Below are positions 35,290 to 46,990 of a stretch of 64,000 nt of DNA, piece by piece (the stretch's first letter is position 1; every line of letters starts with the position of its first letter). The notes beneath the pieces were generated by a model. The model saw only the letters and a program-made list of their open reading frames with translations, did not search any database and was not told the DNA's origin. A program made the translations under genes and the position numbers. Source of the DNA: Kosakonia pseudosacchari (GTDB lineage Bacteria > Pseudomonadota > Gammaproteobacteria > Enterobacterales > Enterobacteriaceae); NCBI RefSeq assembly GCF_900184035.1, contig NZ_FXWP01000011.1, positions 213,459 to 277,458 of the forward strand, read 5' to 3'.

Positions 35290-35312
35290 GGGAGCCTGAG
35301 GCTCCCTTTTTT
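35290..35312 (+). terminator. Terminator of fabB
   Basis: GGGAGCC-TGA-GGCTCCC is followed by six T. Confidence 0.9.
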
Positions 35313-35632
35313 ATTGCCAGCTTAAACCCCTCGCCTGCGGGTACAGCAACGGGTTTTGATTGCCTTTCAATTTCCATCTTACTGAACGGGCAGAGGCTGT
35401 TTTTTTAAGGTTTCTGGCATGCGCTCAGGCGACGAAAACCATTCCGCTTTTATTCCGGGGACTTTTACGCGTTGACAACCCGCTATGTTGAAAGGCAAAC
35501 TCCACCCGCAACATTATCCCTGCGATAATGCGTAAGCGTTTAACGTTAACCAACGCGCCTTAATCCTGAAACTCAGGTAGAGGGGGCGTGGTACTTCCAA
35601 ATCCCGCCTTACTCTGCGTTATGGAGTAATGC
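35313..35632. other. Non-coding region fabB/yfcJ
   Basis: These 320 bases hold no credible gene. A TTGACA lies at 35472 but no -10 is at a usable spacing. There is a 7-bp hairpin CATTATC-CCTGC-GATAATG (35512-35530) and a small CCTGA-AAC-TCAGG hairpin near 35564-35576. The region probably contains the yfcJ promoter and a structured leader. Confidence 0.4.
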
Positions 35633-36814
35633 ATGTCTGCAGAATCACAATCTGTTCGTTCTTCTTCAGCAAATGTCTCGCTGTTTCGCATCGCTTTCGC
35701 GGTGTTTCTCACCTATATGACCGTTGGGCTACCGCTACCGGTGATCCCGCTGTTTGTTCATCAGCAGCTCGGCTACGGCAACACGATGGTCGGTATCGCG
35801 GTCGGAATTCAGTTTCTTGCGACTGTCTTAACGCGCGGCTACGCCGGGCGGCTGGCGGATCAGTTCGGCGCTAAACGCTCGGCGTTGCAGGGGATGTTTG
35901 CCTGTGCGTTAGCCGGTGTGGCATGGCTTTTGGCCGCGTTACTACCGGTTGAACCGATAGCGAAATTTGCGCTACTGGTGGTAGGGCGTTTAATTCTCGG
36001 GTTTGGTGAAAGCCAGTTACTGACCGGAACGCTGACCTGGGGCATGGGGCTGGTTGGTCCGGCGCGTTCCGGCAAAGTGATGTCATGGAACGGGATGGCG
36101 ATTTATGGTGCGCTGGCGGCCGGTGCGCCGCTGGGGTTATTGATCCACAGCCAGTTTGGTTTTGCTGCGCTTGCCGCGACCACTATCGCGTTACCGTTTG
36201 TTGCCTGGGCGTTTAACGGCAGCGTGCGCAAAGTACCGGCACATCCTGGTGAGCGTCCGTCGCTGTGGAGTGTGGTTGGGCTTATCTGGCAGCCGGGGCT
36301 TGGGCTGGCGTTACAGGGCGTCGGCTTTGCGGTAATCGGCACTTTTGTTTCGCTCTATTTCGCCAGTAACAGCTGGCCGATGGCGGGCTTTACCTTGACC
36401 GCCTTTGGCGGTGCATTTGTGTTGATGCGTATTCTGTTTGGCTGGATGCCGGACCGTTTTGGCGGCGTGCGGGTAGCGATAGCCTCGCTGATAGTTGAAA
36501 CCATCGGTCTGTTGCTACTGTGGCAGGCGCACGAGGCATGGACGGCGCTACTTGGCGCGGCGCTAACCGGTTGCGGTTGTTCACTGATCTTCCCGGCGCT
36601 CGGTGTGGAAGTGGTAAAACGCGTGCCGCCGCAGGTGCGCGGTACGGCGCTTGGCGGTTATGCGGCGTTTCAGGATATCTCGTATGCCTTTACCGGCCCG
36701 CTGACCGGCCTGCTGGCAACCTCGCTCGGCTACCCGTCGGTGTTTCTCGCCGGAGCTATTTCGGCGGTGACCGGGATTATCGTGACGTTAATCGCTTTCC
36801 GCTCACGTAAATAG
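35633..36814 (+). CDS. yfcJ: MFS transporter YfcJ
   Basis: Major facilitator superfamily transporter of the inner membrane, UPF0226 group related to arabinose efflux permeases; substrate unproven. It has 393 residues with twelve hydrophobic segments. The MFS loop 2-3 signature is visible as [14 protein letters not shown] near residue 76 and its second-half copy as [14 protein letters not shown] near 270. The length and sequence match E. coli YfcJ. The start ATG follows TGGAGTAATGC. Confidence 0.93.
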   Translation: MSAESQSVRSSSANVSLFRIAFAVFLTYMTVGLPLPVIPLFVHQQLGYGNTMVGIAVGIQFLATVLTRGYAGRLADQFGAKRSALQGMFACALAGVAWLLAALLPVEPIAKFALLVVGRLILGFGESQLLTGTLTWGMGLVGPARSGKVMSWNGMAIYGALAAGAPLGLLIHSQFGFAALAATTIALPFVAWAFNGSVRKVPAHPGERPSLWSVVGLIWQPGLGLALQGVGFAVIGTFVSLYFASNSWPMAGFTLTAFGGAFVLMRILFGWMPDRFGGVRVAIASLIVETIGLLLLWQAHEAWTALLGAALTGCGCSLIFPALGVEVVKRVPPQVRGTALGGYAAFQDISYAFTGPLTGLLATSLGYPSVFLAGAISAVTGIIVTLIAFRSRK

Positions 36815-36835
36815 CGCAGAAAACCGCAGCAATAA

Positions 36836-38365
<1,530 letters not shown>

Positions 38366-38370
38366 AAGCG

Positions 38371-38398
38371 AATCCCCTCCAGCGGAGGGGATTGTTTT
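38371..38398. terminator. Terminator glycosidase/flk
   Basis: AATCCCCTCC-AGC-GGAGGGGATT (38371-38393) is a perfect 10-bp stem followed by GTTTT; it overlaps the flk stop region. Confidence 0.85.
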
Positions 38399-39407
38399 AA
38401 CTGAGTAGCCAGAAAAGAAACGCCACGATCAGCAGGGCGATAAAGAAGAAACCTGGACGGGTGGAAATCGCTTTTACCGTCTCGACAATTGGTGCCACAA
38501 ACGGGCTGTAAATCGGCTGGATATCGCGCACTTCAATCATTCCCGACGCCCGTTCGGTGCGGCGTAAGAACACATGATTCAGAATATCCTGCACCTGGGC
38601 GGTGGTTAACACCGTCTGCGGCGTCGCTTGCCATGTCTGCTGCGCGTACTCGGTGATGCTGCGCATCTCGTTGTTATCCAGCGGCTGCTTCAGCACCGTC
38701 TGGATAACATGCAGCGTTGGCGCGGGATGCGTGCTCAATGTCTGACGCGCCTGTAGCCACGTCATCAGCGGCGTAAAATGTTTCGCCGGGATCAGCTCGC
38801 CGCTTTTCACGCCGGAGAGTTCCAGCATCGATTGCCAGATAAGTTTGCCGGATTCGCCGGTGGCCGCCGTCAGTTTGATAACCGCCTGGTTGAGCGAGTT
38901 ATGCTCTGCGGGCAGCAGCGGGCGCTCGGTGGAAGGGCGCTGTTGCGGCTGCGGAATGGTTATCTGGTTGTTTTGCAGCATCGTCAGCACCGTTTTCAAC
39001 TGCTGCGGTGTTAGCTGGCTGAGCGCTGTCTGCCCGAACTGCTGGCGAATAAAATCACTCACCGCCTGGCGATTATTCCCCTGGCTTAACAGCTCCGTCA
39101 GCTGTGACACCATCTGGCGAGTGGTGTGGTTTTGCGTGGCCGTTTCTACGCGCTGGTTGAGATTTTGTTCCGCCGCCGGAAAATGGCGGGAAAGCAGCGG
39201 CGTATCGCTCTTCAGCCCTAAATCATGCTTAACGCCCGCCCAGACTTCCGCGCTCTGCTGTTGGGTCAGCGCAATCAGGCGAATAACCAGACGCTCAAGC
39301 ACGGTGCGCTGCATCGTTGATAACGGTTGCTCGCCGATAGTATTGGCGGTCTGAGCTGGCTCTTGCCCGGGAGGGCGCGCGGGGGCACCCTGAATGGGTT
39401 GAATCAT
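38397..39407 (-). CDS. flk: Flagellar switch regulator Flk
   Basis: Membrane-anchored protein that, in Salmonella, prevents premature export of the anti-sigma factor FlgM before hook completion. The 336 residues are largely Gln-rich and helical, with one C-terminal transmembrane segment (about 316-334, FFFIALLIVAFLFWLL), a tail-anchor arrangement. AGAGGAAA precedes the ATG. It is divergent from pdxB as in E. coli. No flagellar genes are in the window. Confidence 0.93.
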   Translation of the reverse strand: MIQPIQGAPARPPGQEPAQTANTIGEQPLSTMQRTVLERLVIRLIALTQQQSAEVWAGVKHDLGLKSDTPLLSRHFPAAEQNLNQRVETATQNHTTRQMVSQLTELLSQGNNRQAVSDFIRQQFGQTALSQLTPQQLKTVLTMLQNNQITIPQPQQRPSTERPLLPAEHNSLNQAVIKLTAATGESGKLIWQSMLELSGVKSGELIPAKHFTPLMTWLQARQTLSTHPAPTLHVIQTVLKQPLDNNEMRSITEYAQQTWQATPQTVLTTAQVQDILNHVFLRRTERASGMIEVRDIQPIYSPFVAPIVETVKAISTRPGFFFIALLIVAFLFWLLS

Positions 39408-39515
39408 GGTTTCCTCTTACTCTCGCGTGGCGGTGGCGGCATTGCGGGTATGCCCGGCCGCGAGATTATGGCACACTTGCGCGCTCAACTCCCGTTCTCA
39501 AACAGGTACTGAAGC

Positions 39516-40652
39516 GTGAAAATCCTTGTTGATGAAAATATGCCGTATGCCCGCGATCTTTTTAGTCGCCTTGGTGAGGTAAAAGCGGTTCCCGGTCGCC
39601 CGATTCCCGTGGCGGAACTGGCCGATGCGGACGCCTTAATGGTGCGCTCTGTCACGAAGGTGAATGAGGGTTTATTACAGGGCACGGGGATCAAATTTGT
39701 CGGCACGGCGACAGCAGGCACCGACCATGTTGATGAGGCGTTTTTGCGCCAGGCGGGCATTGCTTTTTCCGCCGCACCTGGCTGCAACGCGATTGCGGTC
39801 GTCGAATATGTGTTCTCCTCGCTGCTGATGCTGGCGGAGCGTGACGGCTTTGCATTGCAGGATCGCACCGTCGGTATCGTGGGTGTCGGTAACGTGGGGG
39901 GGCGCTTACAGGCGCGACTGGAAGCATTCGGTGTTCGTACATTGTTGTGCGATCCGCCGCGCGCCGATCGTGGCGATGACGGGGATTTCCGCAGCCTGGA
40001 TGAACTGGTGCGTGAAGCCGATGTGCTGACATTCCATACGCCGCTGTTTAAAGACGGGCCGTATAAAACGCTGCACCTGGCGGATGATGCGCTGCTTTCG
40101 CGCCTGAAGCCTGGCACTATTCTGATAAATGCCTGTCGTGGGCCGGTAGTCGATAACGCCGCACTGCTGCAACGTTTGCAGGCCGGACAAGCGCTGAGTG
40201 TGGTGCTGGATGTCTGGGAGCCGGAGCCGGACCTGAATGTCGATTTGCTTAACCTCGTCGATATCGGGACGGCGCATATCGCCGGTTACACGCTGGAAGG
40301 CAAAGCGCGCGGCACTACGCAGGTATTTGAAGCCTTTAGCGATTTTCTCGGCAAGCGTCAGCAAGTGGCGCTGGACACGCTGCTGCCCGCGCCGGAGTTC
40401 GGTCGCATCACACTGCATGGCGCGCTTGATCAGTCAACGCTAAAAAGGCTGGTGCATTTGGTGTATGATGTGCGCCGCGACGATGCGCTGCTGCGAAAAG
40501 TAGCGGGCACGCCGGGTGAATTTGATAAGCTGCGCAAAAATTATCTTGAGCGCCGCGAATGGTCATCGCTGTATGTGCAGTGCGATGACGCCAGCGCCGC
40601 CGCGCTGCTGCAAAAGCTTGGTTTCAACGCCACGCATAACCCGGCACGTTAA
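39516..40652 (+). CDS. pdxB: Erythronate-4-phosphate dehydrogenase
   Basis: Second step of the DXP-dependent pyridoxal phosphate pathway, oxidising 4-phosphoerythronate. The start is GTG at 39516, as in E. coli, giving 378 residues. NAD-binding motif [14 protein letters not shown] (about 115; E. coli has Arg where the second last Gly stands), catalytic-domain motifs [10 protein letters not shown] and [10 protein letters not shown], His in [15 protein letters not shown], and a C-terminal dimerisation domain. First of pdxB-usg-truA-dedA. Confidence 0.96.
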   Translation: MKILVDENMPYARDLFSRLGEVKAVPGRPIPVAELADADALMVRSVTKVNEGLLQGTGIKFVGTATAGTDHVDEAFLRQAGIAFSAAPGCNAIAVVEYVFSSLLMLAERDGFALQDRTVGIVGVGNVGGRLQARLEAFGVRTLLCDPPRADRGDDGDFRSLDELVREADVLTFHTPLFKDGPYKTLHLADDALLSRLKPGTILINACRGPVVDNAALLQRLQAGQALSVVLDVWEPEPDLNVDLLNLVDIGTAHIAGYTLEGKARGTTQVFEAFSDFLGKRQQVALDTLLPAPEFGRITLHGALDQSTLKRLVHLVYDVRRDDALLRKVAGTPGEFDKLRKNYLERREWSSLYVQCDDASAAALLQKLGFNATHNPAR

Positions 40653-40667
40653 TGTCATCTTAATGCT

Positions 40668-40700
40668 CCCTGCCGAATAGTGCGGCGGGGACGCTTTTTT
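40668..40700 (+). terminator. Possible attenuator pdxB/usg
   Basis: CCCTGCCG/CGGCGGGG (one G-T pair; 40668-40690) is followed by ACGC and six T, just before the usg ribosome site. It would reduce rather than stop read-through. Confidence 0.4.
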
Positions 40701-40716
40701 CCTGGAGTAAATCACC

Positions 40717-41730
40717 ATGTCTGAAGGCTGGAATATTGCCGTTCTCGGCGCCACGGGCGCTGTCGGAGAAGCCTTGCTCGAAACGTTAGCGGAGCGCCAG
40801 TTCCCGGTTGGCGAAGTGTATGCGCTGGCCAGCAGCGAAAGCGCCGGTGAAAACCTGCGTTTTGCCGGTAAAACTGTGCGTGTGGAAGATGCCGCCGGGT
40901 TTGACTGGACGCAGACGCAACTGGCCTTTTTCGTCGCGGGAGCGCAGGCGTCGGCGACCTATATTGAAGAGGCGACCAACGCCGGGTGCCTGGTGATCGA
41001 CACCAGCGGTCTGTTTGCTCTGGAGCCGGATGTGCCGCTGGTGATGCCGGATGTTAACCCATTTGTACTGGCGGATTACCGTAATCGCAATATCATCGCC
41101 GTGCCGGACAGCCTCACCAGCCAGTTGCTGGCGGCGCTGAAACCGCTGATTGATGAAGGTGGTTTATCACGCGTCAGCGTAACGTGCTTGCTGTCCGCTT
41201 CCCGCAATGGCAAGCAAGCGGTGGACGCGCTGGCCGGGCAGAGCGCCAAGCTGCTAAACGGTATCCCGATTGACGACGATGACTATTTTGGCCGCCAGTT
41301 GGCGTTCAACATGCTGCCGCTGCTACCAGACAGCGAAGGCAGCGTGCGCGAAGAGCGGGTTCTCATCGATCAAATGCGCAAAATTTTGCAGGACGAAGGG
41401 CTGATGATCTCGGCGAATTTCGTACAGTCACCGGTGTTTTACGGCCACGCGCAGATGGTGAGCTTCGAAGCGATTCGTCCGCTGGCGGCGGAAGAGGCGC
41501 GCGACGCGTTCAGCCGCTTTGAAGATATCGCGCTCTCTGAAGCGGGGGATTTCCCGACGCAGGTCGGCGATGCCTCCGGCCAGACTCACCTTTCTGTCGG
41601 TTGCGTGCGTAACGATTATGGTATGCCGGAGCAGGTGCAGTTCTGGTCGGTTGCCGATAACGTGCGTTTTGGCGGTGCGCTGATGGCGGTGAAAGTCGCT
41701 GAAAAATTGGTTCAGGAGTATCTGTACTGA
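40717..41730 (+). CDS. usg: Aspartate-semialdehyde dehydrogenase-like protein Usg
   Basis: Homologue of Asd with no proven activity. The 337 residues start with an NADP-type fold ([17 protein letters not shown]) and keep the overall Asd layout, but where Asd has its catalytic Cys the stretch reads [15 protein letters not shown], so the SN-C-TT-type active site is altered and the usual Asd reaction is doubtful. CTGGAG precedes the ATG. It overlaps truA by one base. Confidence 0.93.
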   Translation: MSEGWNIAVLGATGAVGEALLETLAERQFPVGEVYALASSESAGENLRFAGKTVRVEDAAGFDWTQTQLAFFVAGAQASATYIEEATNAGCLVIDTSGLFALEPDVPLVMPDVNPFVLADYRNRNIIAVPDSLTSQLLAALKPLIDEGGLSRVSVTCLLSASRNGKQAVDALAGQSAKLLNGIPIDDDDYFGRQLAFNMLPLLPDSEGSVREERVLIDQMRKILQDEGLMISANFVQSPVFYGHAQMVSFEAIRPLAAEEARDAFSRFEDIALSEAGDFPTQVGDASGQTHLSVGCVRNDYGMPEQVQFWSVADNVRFGGALMAVKVAEKLVQEYLY

Positions 41731-42542
41731 TGCAGGACGAGCTGAAAGCGCCGGTCTACAAAATCGCGCTTGGCATTGAGTATGACGGCAGCAAGTATTA
41801 CGGCTGGCAGCGTCAGCAGGAAGTGCGCAGCGTGCAGGAGAAGCTGGAGAAAGCGCTCTCGCAGGTGGCCAACGAGCCCATTAACGTGTTCTGCGCCGGG
41901 CGTACCGACGCAGGCGTACACGCGACCGGGCAGGTGGTGCATTTTGAAACCACGGCGCTGCGCAAAGACGCCGCCTGGACGCTGGGTGTAAATGCGAATT
42001 TGCCTGGTGACATCGCGGTACGTTGGGTCAAAGATGTCCCGGATGATTTTCATGCGCGTTTTAGCGCCACGGCTCGCCGTTACCGCTACGTCATCTACAA
42101 TCATCGCTTACGCCCGGCGGTGCTCGGTCATGGTGTGACGCACTATCATCAGCCGCTGGACGCGGAGCGCATGCACCGTGCGGCGCAGTGCCTGCTTGGT
42201 GAAAACGACTTTACGTCGTTTCGCGCGGTGCAGTGCCAGTCGCGTACCCCGTGGCGCAACCTGATGCATATCAACGTCAGTCGTCACGGCGCTTATATTG
42301 TGGTTGATATCAAAGCCAATGCCTTTGTACATCATATGGTCAGGAATATTGTCGGTAGCCTGATGGAAGTAGGCGCCCACAACCAGCCGGAGAGCTGGAT
42401 AGCAGAGTTGCTGGCGGTAAAGGACAGAACGCTGGCGGCAGCAACGGCGAAAGCGGAAGGGCTCTATCTGGTGTCGGTGGATTATCCCGCGCGCTTTGAG
42501 CTTCCCGCTGCGCCAATGGGCCCGCTGTTCCTGGCGGACTAG
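41730..42542 (+). CDS. truA: tRNA pseudouridine(38-40) synthase TruA
   Basis: Converts uridines 38, 39 and 40 of the tRNA anticodon stem to pseudouridine. It has 270 residues as in E. coli. The catalytic Asp60 is in [18 protein letters not shown]; other family stretches are [14 protein letters not shown] at the N-terminus and [17 protein letters not shown] near 200. The start codon shares its first base with the usg stop. Confidence 0.97.
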   Translation: MQDELKAPVYKIALGIEYDGSKYYGWQRQQEVRSVQEKLEKALSQVANEPINVFCAGRTDAGVHATGQVVHFETTALRKDAAWTLGVNANLPGDIAVRWVKDVPDDFHARFSATARRYRYVIYNHRLRPAVLGHGVTHYHQPLDAERMHRAAQCLLGENDFTSFRAVQCQSRTPWRNLMHINVSRHGAYIVVDIKANAFVHHMVRNIVGSLMEVGAHNQPESWIAELLAVKDRTLAAATAKAEGLYLVSVDYPARFELPAAPMGPLFLAD

Positions 42543-42569
42543 TCGCATTTTAAAAAGGCATAACCAGAC

Positions 42570-43229
42570 ATGGACTTAATTCACTTCCTTATTGATTTCA
42601 TCCTGCATATTGATGTGCACCTGGCGGAGCTGGTAGCGCAATACGGCATCTGGGTTTACGCCATTCTGTTCCTGATCCTGTTTTGCGAAACCGGCCTGGT
42701 GGTCACCCCGTTTTTGCCGGGCGATTCGCTGCTGTTTGTCGCCGGTGCGCTGGCATCGCTTGGCACCAACGATTTGAATGTCCATATGATGGTGGTGCTG
42801 ATGTTGATCGCCGCGATTGCGGGTGATGCGGTGAATTACACCATTGGACGTTTGTTTGGTGAGCGTTTATTCAGCAATCCGGATTCAAAGATTTTCCGTC
42901 GCAGCTATCTCGATAAAACGCATCAGTTTTATGAGAAGCACGGGGGGAAAACGATTATCCTGGCGCGTTTTGTCCCGATCGTGCGTACTTTTGCGCCTTT
43001 TGTCGCCGGCATGGGGCATATGTCCTATCGCCATTTCGCGCTGTTCAACGTGGCTGGCGCGCTGCTGTGGGTGTTACTGTTCACCTACGCAGGCTATTTC
43101 TTTGGCACCATTCCCGCTATTCAGGAGAATCTTAAGCTGCTGATTGTGGGAATTATCGTGGTGTCTATACTTCCCGGAGTGTTTGAAGTGATTCGTCATC
43201 GTCGCGCCGCGTCGCGACAGGCAAAATAA
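42570..43229 (+). CDS. dedA: DedA-family membrane protein
   Basis: Inner-membrane protein of the DedA/VTT family, members of which move undecaprenyl phosphate or other lipids between leaflets and support membrane potential. It has 219 residues, with four to five hydrophobic segments, the acidic re-entrant motif [17 protein letters not shown] near residue 38, [13 protein letters not shown] near 88, and the basic motif [15 protein letters not shown] near 132 that is required in characterised members. End of the pdxB operon. Confidence 0.94.
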   Translation: MDLIHFLIDFILHIDVHLAELVAQYGIWVYAILFLILFCETGLVVTPFLPGDSLLFVAGALASLGTNDLNVHMMVVLMLIAAIAGDAVNYTIGRLFGERLFSNPDSKIFRRSYLDKTHQFYEKHGGKTIILARFVPIVRTFAPFVAGMGHMSYRHFALFNVAGALLWVLLFTYAGYFFGTIPAIQENLKLLIVGIIVVSILPGVFEVIRHRRAASRQAK

Positions 43230-43332
43230 GAAGTCAGTGGCGGTTCGACCACTTTTTTATCCCAAGTTGCGAACCGTTATGTTTTAATGTGCACCATTTA
43301 TGGGCTACCAGGTTCATGTATAAAGGTTATCA

Positions 43333-44247
43333 ATGAGCTGGATTGAAAGAATTAAGAGCAACATTACCCCCACCCGTAAGGCGAGCATTCCTGAAGGCGT
43401 GTGGACAAAATGCGACAGCTGCGGCCAGGTGCTGTATCGCGCCGAGCTGGAGCGTAACCTTGAGGTCTGCCCGAAATGTGACCACCACATGCGGATGTCA
43501 GCGCGTAACCGCCTGCATAGCCTGCTGGATGAAGGTTCACTGGTAGAACTGGGTAGCGAACTTGAGCCGAAAGATGTGCTGAAGTTCCGCGACTCCAAAA
43601 AATACAAAGACCGTCTGGCGACAGCACAGAAGGAAACCGGCGAGAAAGACGCGCTGGTGGTGATGAAAGGCACGCTGCATGGCATGCCGGTTGTCGCGGC
43701 GGCGTTTGAGTTTTCCTTTATGGGCGGCTCCATGGGTTCGGTTGTCGGTGCGCGTTTTGTGCGCGCGGTCGAGCAGGCGCTGGAAGACAACTGCCCGCTG
43801 ATCTGCTTCTCCGCTTCCGGCGGTGCGCGTATGCAGGAAGCGCTGATGTCCCTGATGCAGATGGCGAAAACCTCTGCGGCGCTGGCGAAAATGCAGGAGC
43901 GCGGTCTGCCGTATATCTCCGTGCTGACCGACCCGACCATGGGCGGCGTCTCCGCAAGCTTCGCGATGCTGGGCGATCTGAACATCGCTGAACCGAAGGC
44001 GTTGATTGGTTTTGCCGGTCCGCGCGTTATCGAGCAGACCGTGCGTGAAAAACTGCCGCCGGGCTTCCAGCGCAGCGAGTTCCTGATTGAAAAAGGCGCA
44101 ATCGATATGATTATCCGCCGCCCGGAACTGCGCCTTAAACTGGCGCGTATTCTGGCGAAGCTGATGAATCTGCCGGCGCCGGAACCGGAAGCTACGCTGA
44201 CGGGCACGGTGATGCCGTCACCGACCGATCAGGAAGGCGAAGCCTGA
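43333..44247 (+). CDS. accD: Acetyl-CoA carboxylase carboxyltransferase beta subunit
   Basis: Beta subunit of the carboxyltransferase of acetyl-CoA carboxylase; transfers CO2 from carboxybiotin to acetyl-CoA with AccA. The 304 residues carry the N-terminal zinc ribbon Cys27, Cys30, Cys46 and Cys49 (TKCDSCGQ...VCPKCDHH), which in E. coli also binds the accA/accD mRNAs, followed by the crotonase-like fold with [20 protein letters not shown] and [14 protein letters not shown]. It is followed by a good terminator. Confidence 0.97.
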   Translation: MSWIERIKSNITPTRKASIPEGVWTKCDSCGQVLYRAELERNLEVCPKCDHHMRMSARNRLHSLLDEGSLVELGSELEPKDVLKFRDSKKYKDRLATAQKETGEKDALVVMKGTLHGMPVVAAAFEFSFMGGSMGSVVGARFVRAVEQALEDNCPLICFSASGGARMQEALMSLMQMAKTSAALAKMQERGLPYISVLTDPTMGGVSASFAMLGDLNIAEPKALIGFAGPRVIEQTVREKLPPGFQRSEFLIEKGAIDMIIRRPELRLKLARILAKLMNLPAPEPEATLTGTVMPSPTDQEGEA

Positions 44248-44257
44248 TAATACCGAA

Positions 44258-44290
44258 GGGCAGAGCCAGCAGGCTCTGCCCTTTTGCTTT
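44258..44290 (+). terminator. Terminator of accD
   Basis: GGGCAGAGCC-AGCA-GGCTCTGCCC is a perfect 10-bp stem followed by TTTTGCTTTT. Confidence 0.88.
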
Positions 44291-44317
44291 TCAAACCGTA
44301 CATTATTAACGGGCACC

Positions 44318-45589
44318 ATGGACACAAAACGCATTCCGCAAGCCACGTCGCCCCTGGCCGCGTGGCTTTCTTATCTGGAAAACCTGCACAGTAAAACCAT
44401 CGATTTGGGCCTTGAGCGCGTAAGCCAGGTGGCGGCGCGTCTTGATGTGCTTCGTCCCGCGCCGTTTGTCTTTACCGTTGCCGGAACCAATGGCAAAGGC
44501 ACAACCTGCCGCACACTGGAATCCATCCTGCTGGCTGCGGGTTACCGCGTCGGCGTTTACAGTTCGCCACATCTGGTGCGTTACACCGAACGCGTGCGCG
44601 TACAGGGTGATGAGCTGGCCGAAAGCGCGCATACTCACTCGTTTGCCGAAATTGAAGCTGTGCGTGGCGATATTTCACTAAGTTATTTTGAATACGGCAC
44701 GCTGTCGGCGCTGTGGCTGTTTAAACAGGCGCAGCTCGATGTGGTGATTCTGGAAGTCGGCCTTGGTGGTCGCCTGGATGCGACCAATCTGGTCGATGCC
44801 GATGTCGCGGTTGTCACCAGCATTGCGCTTGATCATACCGACTGGCTGGGGCCGGATCGAGAAAGCATCGGCCGCGAAAAAGCGGGGATCTTTCGCGCCG
44901 GGAAACCGGCGGTGGTGGGCGAACCCGACATGCCACACACCATTGCCGACGTGGCGCAGGAAAAAGGCGCGCATCTGCTGCGTCGCGGCGTGGACTGGCA
45001 GTATGACGTGGGCGCTGATAGCTGGCGTTTTCGCGATGCGCAGGGTGAGTTAAACGGATTGCCGCTACCGCAGGTGCCGCAGCCGAATGCCGCGACGGCG
45101 TTGGCTGCACTGCGCGCCAGCAAACTGGCGGTAAGTGAGCAGGCTATCCGCGACGGCATCGCCGGGGCGATTTTACCCGGACGCTTCCAGATTGTGAGCG
45201 AGTCGCCGCGTCTTATCCTCGATGTCGCGCATAATCCTCACGCGGCAGGCTATCTTGCCGGGCGTCTTTCCGCGCAGCCGAAAACCGGGCGCGTGCTGGC
45301 GGTGATTGGCATGCTGCATGACAAAGACATCGCCGGAACGCTTGCCTGTCTGGAGCCGGTGGTCGATAGCTGGTATTGTGCCCCTCTGGAAGGGCCGCGC
45401 GGTGCGACAGCGGAACAACTGCTGGAACATCTGCAAACCGGCCATGCATGGCCGGATGTCGCGCAGGCCTGGCAGGCGGCAATGGCGGACGCCGACGCCT
45501 GCGATACCGTGCTGGTGTGTGGCTCGTTCCACACGGTGGCGCATGTCATGGAAGCGATGGAAAAAGCGGGGAGAACCGGTGGCAAGTAA
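44318..45589 (+). CDS. folC: Dihydrofolate/folylpolyglutamate synthase FolC
   Basis: Mur-ligase-type enzyme adding glutamate to dihydropteroate and further glutamates to folates. It has 423 residues, one more than E. coli. The P-loop TVAGTNGKGTTCRTLESIL starts near residue 50; LEVGLGGRLDATN (about 145) and LDVAHNPHAAGYLAGRL (about 302) are family signatures. The ribosome site is weak. The last 11 bases overlap dedD. Confidence 0.96.
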   Translation: MDTKRIPQATSPLAAWLSYLENLHSKTIDLGLERVSQVAARLDVLRPAPFVFTVAGTNGKGTTCRTLESILLAAGYRVGVYSSPHLVRYTERVRVQGDELAESAHTHSFAEIEAVRGDISLSYFEYGTLSALWLFKQAQLDVVILEVGLGGRLDATNLVDADVAVVTSIALDHTDWLGPDRESIGREKAGIFRAGKPAVVGEPDMPHTIADVAQEKGAHLLRRGVDWQYDVGADSWRFRDAQGELNGLPLPQVPQPNAATALAALRASKLAVSEQAIRDGIAGAILPGRFQIVSESPRLILDVAHNPHAAGYLAGRLSAQPKTGRVLAVIGMLHDKDIAGTLACLEPVVDSWYCAPLEGPRGATAEQLLEHLQTGHAWPDVAQAWQAAMADADACDTVLVCGSFHTVAHVMEAMEKAGRTGGK

Positions 45590-46274
45590 GTTTCAGAACC
45601 GTTTGATGGGTACCATTGTGCTGGTCGCGCTCGGGGTGATTATTCTTCCCGGGCTGCTCGACGGGCAGAAAAAGCATTACCAGGATGAGTTTGCGGCTAT
45701 TCCGCTGGTGCCGAAACCCGGCGATCGCGATGAGCCCGATATGATGCCTGCGGCAACGCAAGCGTTACCGGCGCAGCCGCCGGAAGGGGCTGCGGAGGAG
45801 GTGCGCGCCGGGAATGCGGCAGCGCCATCGCTGGATCCGTCGCGCCTGGCGGCGAACGGCAGCCCGGACCCGGAAGTGACCAGTCCGCCGGTAGAGCAGC
45901 CAAAGCCAAAACCGGTTGAGAAGCCGCAGCCAAAACCGCAGCCGCAGGCGCAACCACCAGCCGCGCGTGAGCAGCAGACAGCGACCAGCGACGCGCCGGC
46001 GAAAGCGCAGGAAGATAAATCCGCGCCGACCGGCAAAGCGTATGTGGTGCAACTGGGCGCGCTGAAAAATGCCGATAAAGTGAATGAAGTGGTGGGCAAA
46101 TTGCGTGGCGCCGGATATCGCGTTTACACGTCGCCGACAACGCCGGTTCAGGGTAAAATTACCCGCATTCTGGTGGGACCGGATGCATCACGGGACAAGC
46201 TAAAAGATTCGCTCGGTGAGCTTAAACAGATTTCAGGCTTAAGCGGCGTCGTCATGAACTATAGCGCGAATTAA
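45579..46274 (+). CDS. dedD: SPOR-domain cell-division protein DedD
   Basis: Inner-membrane protein of the septal ring that supports septal peptidoglycan synthesis. The start is GTG at 45579 (MASKFQNRLMGT), preceded by GGGGAG and overlapping folC; the open frame runs far upstream inside folC but is not real there. The 231 residues comprise a transmembrane segment (about 9-25), a Pro/Lys/Gln/Ala-rich periplasmic linker (60-145, with repeated PKP units, longer than in E. coli) and a C-terminal SPOR domain (about 150-228, KAYVVQLGALKNADKVNEVV), which binds denuded glycan. Confidence 0.95.
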   Translation: MASKFQNRLMGTIVLVALGVIILPGLLDGQKKHYQDEFAAIPLVPKPGDRDEPDMMPAATQALPAQPPEGAAEEVRAGNAAAPSLDPSRLAANGSPDPEVTSPPVEQPKPKPVEKPQPKPQPQAQPPAAREQQTATSDAPAKAQEDKSAPTGKAYVVQLGALKNADKVNEVVGKLRGAGYRVYTSPTTPVQGKITRILVGPDASRDKLKDSLGELKQISGLSGVVMNYSAN

Positions 46275-46356
46275 TAGCTAAACCTTACCTCACTTTGTGA
46301 TGTAAGAGGGCAGGGGAAGCCATTAATTAACACGCCCGAAGAGGCCAAAGTTCCGA

Positions 46357-46390
46357 TGGCGTTGAATATTTTTTCAGCGCCATTTTTATT
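46357..46390 (+). terminator. Terminator of folC-dedD
   Basis: TGGCGTTGAA/TTCAGCGCCA (one G-T pair, loop TATTTT) is followed by TTTTTATTT. Confidence 0.75.
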
Positions 46391-46412
46391 TCCGCGCGGG
46401 AAGGAAATCCCT

Positions 46413-46428
46413 ACGCAAACGTTTTCTT
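46413..46428 (+). promoter_or_regulatory. PurR operator of cvpA-purF
   Basis: ACGCAAACGTTTTCTT matches the PurR box ACGCAAACGTTTTCGT at 15 of 16 positions. A -10-like TAGAAT follows at 46436. PurR with hypoxanthine or guanine would repress cvpA-purF. Confidence 0.85.
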
Positions 46429-46484
46429 TTTCTGTTAGAATGCGCCCCGAACTGGACGACAGGGCGTAAAATCGTGGGACACAT

Positions 46485-46973
46485 ATGGTCTGGATTGATT
46501 ACGCCATCATTGCGGTGATTGGTTTTTCTTGTCTGGTAAGCCTGATCCGCGGCTTTGTTCGTGAAGCGTTATCGCTGGTGACATGGGGCTGTGCTTTCTT
46601 TGTTGCCAGTCATTACTACACTTACCTGTCTGTCTGGTTCACGGGCTTTGAAGATGAACTGGTGCGCAATGGCATCGCCATCGCGGTCCTGTTTATCGCG
46701 ACGCTGATTGTTGGCGCTATCGTTAACTATGTGATCGGTGCGCTGGTGGAGAAAACCGGCCTGTCGGGTACTGACAGGGTGTTGGGGATCTGTTTTGGTG
46801 CGCTACGCGGCGTGCTGATCGTCGCCGCCATTCTGTTCTTTCTGGATACCTTTACAGGCCTGTCAAAAAGCGAAGACTGGCAGAAGTCGCAGCTTATCCC
46901 GCAATTCAGCTTCATTATCAGGTGGTTCTTTGACTATCTGCAAAGCTCGTCGAGTTTCTTGCCCAGGGTATAA
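46485..46973 (+). CDS. cvpA: Colicin V production protein CvpA
   Basis: Inner-membrane protein of 162 residues needed for colicin V export and for bile-salt and envelope-stress resistance; molecular role unsettled. Four hydrophobic segments are visible (about 4-22, 27-45, 60-85 and 100-120) with the motif GFVREALSLVTWG near residue 24. It is first of the PurR-controlled cvpA-purF unit; a large palindrome separates it from purF. Confidence 0.95.
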   Translation: MVWIDYAIIAVIGFSCLVSLIRGFVREALSLVTWGCAFFVASHYYTYLSVWFTGFEDELVRNGIAIAVLFIATLIVGAIVNYVIGALVEKTGLSGTDRVLGICFGALRGVLIVAAILFFLDTFTGLSKSEDWQKSQLIPQFSFIIRWFFDYLQSSSSFLPRV

Positions 46974-46990
46974 ACCCTGAGATGTGGCTT

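Noticed and set aside
35472..35500. TTGACA as a yfcJ promoter
   Set aside because: No -10-like hexamer at 15-19 bp spacing.
43314..44207. 297-codon minus-strand frame opposite accD
   Set aside because: Ser/Arg-rich shadow that crosses the accD start region; accD is certain.
45306..45578. Upstream extension of dedD within folC
   Set aside because: Out-of-frame reading of folC; the GTG at 45579 gives the conserved DedD N-terminus.
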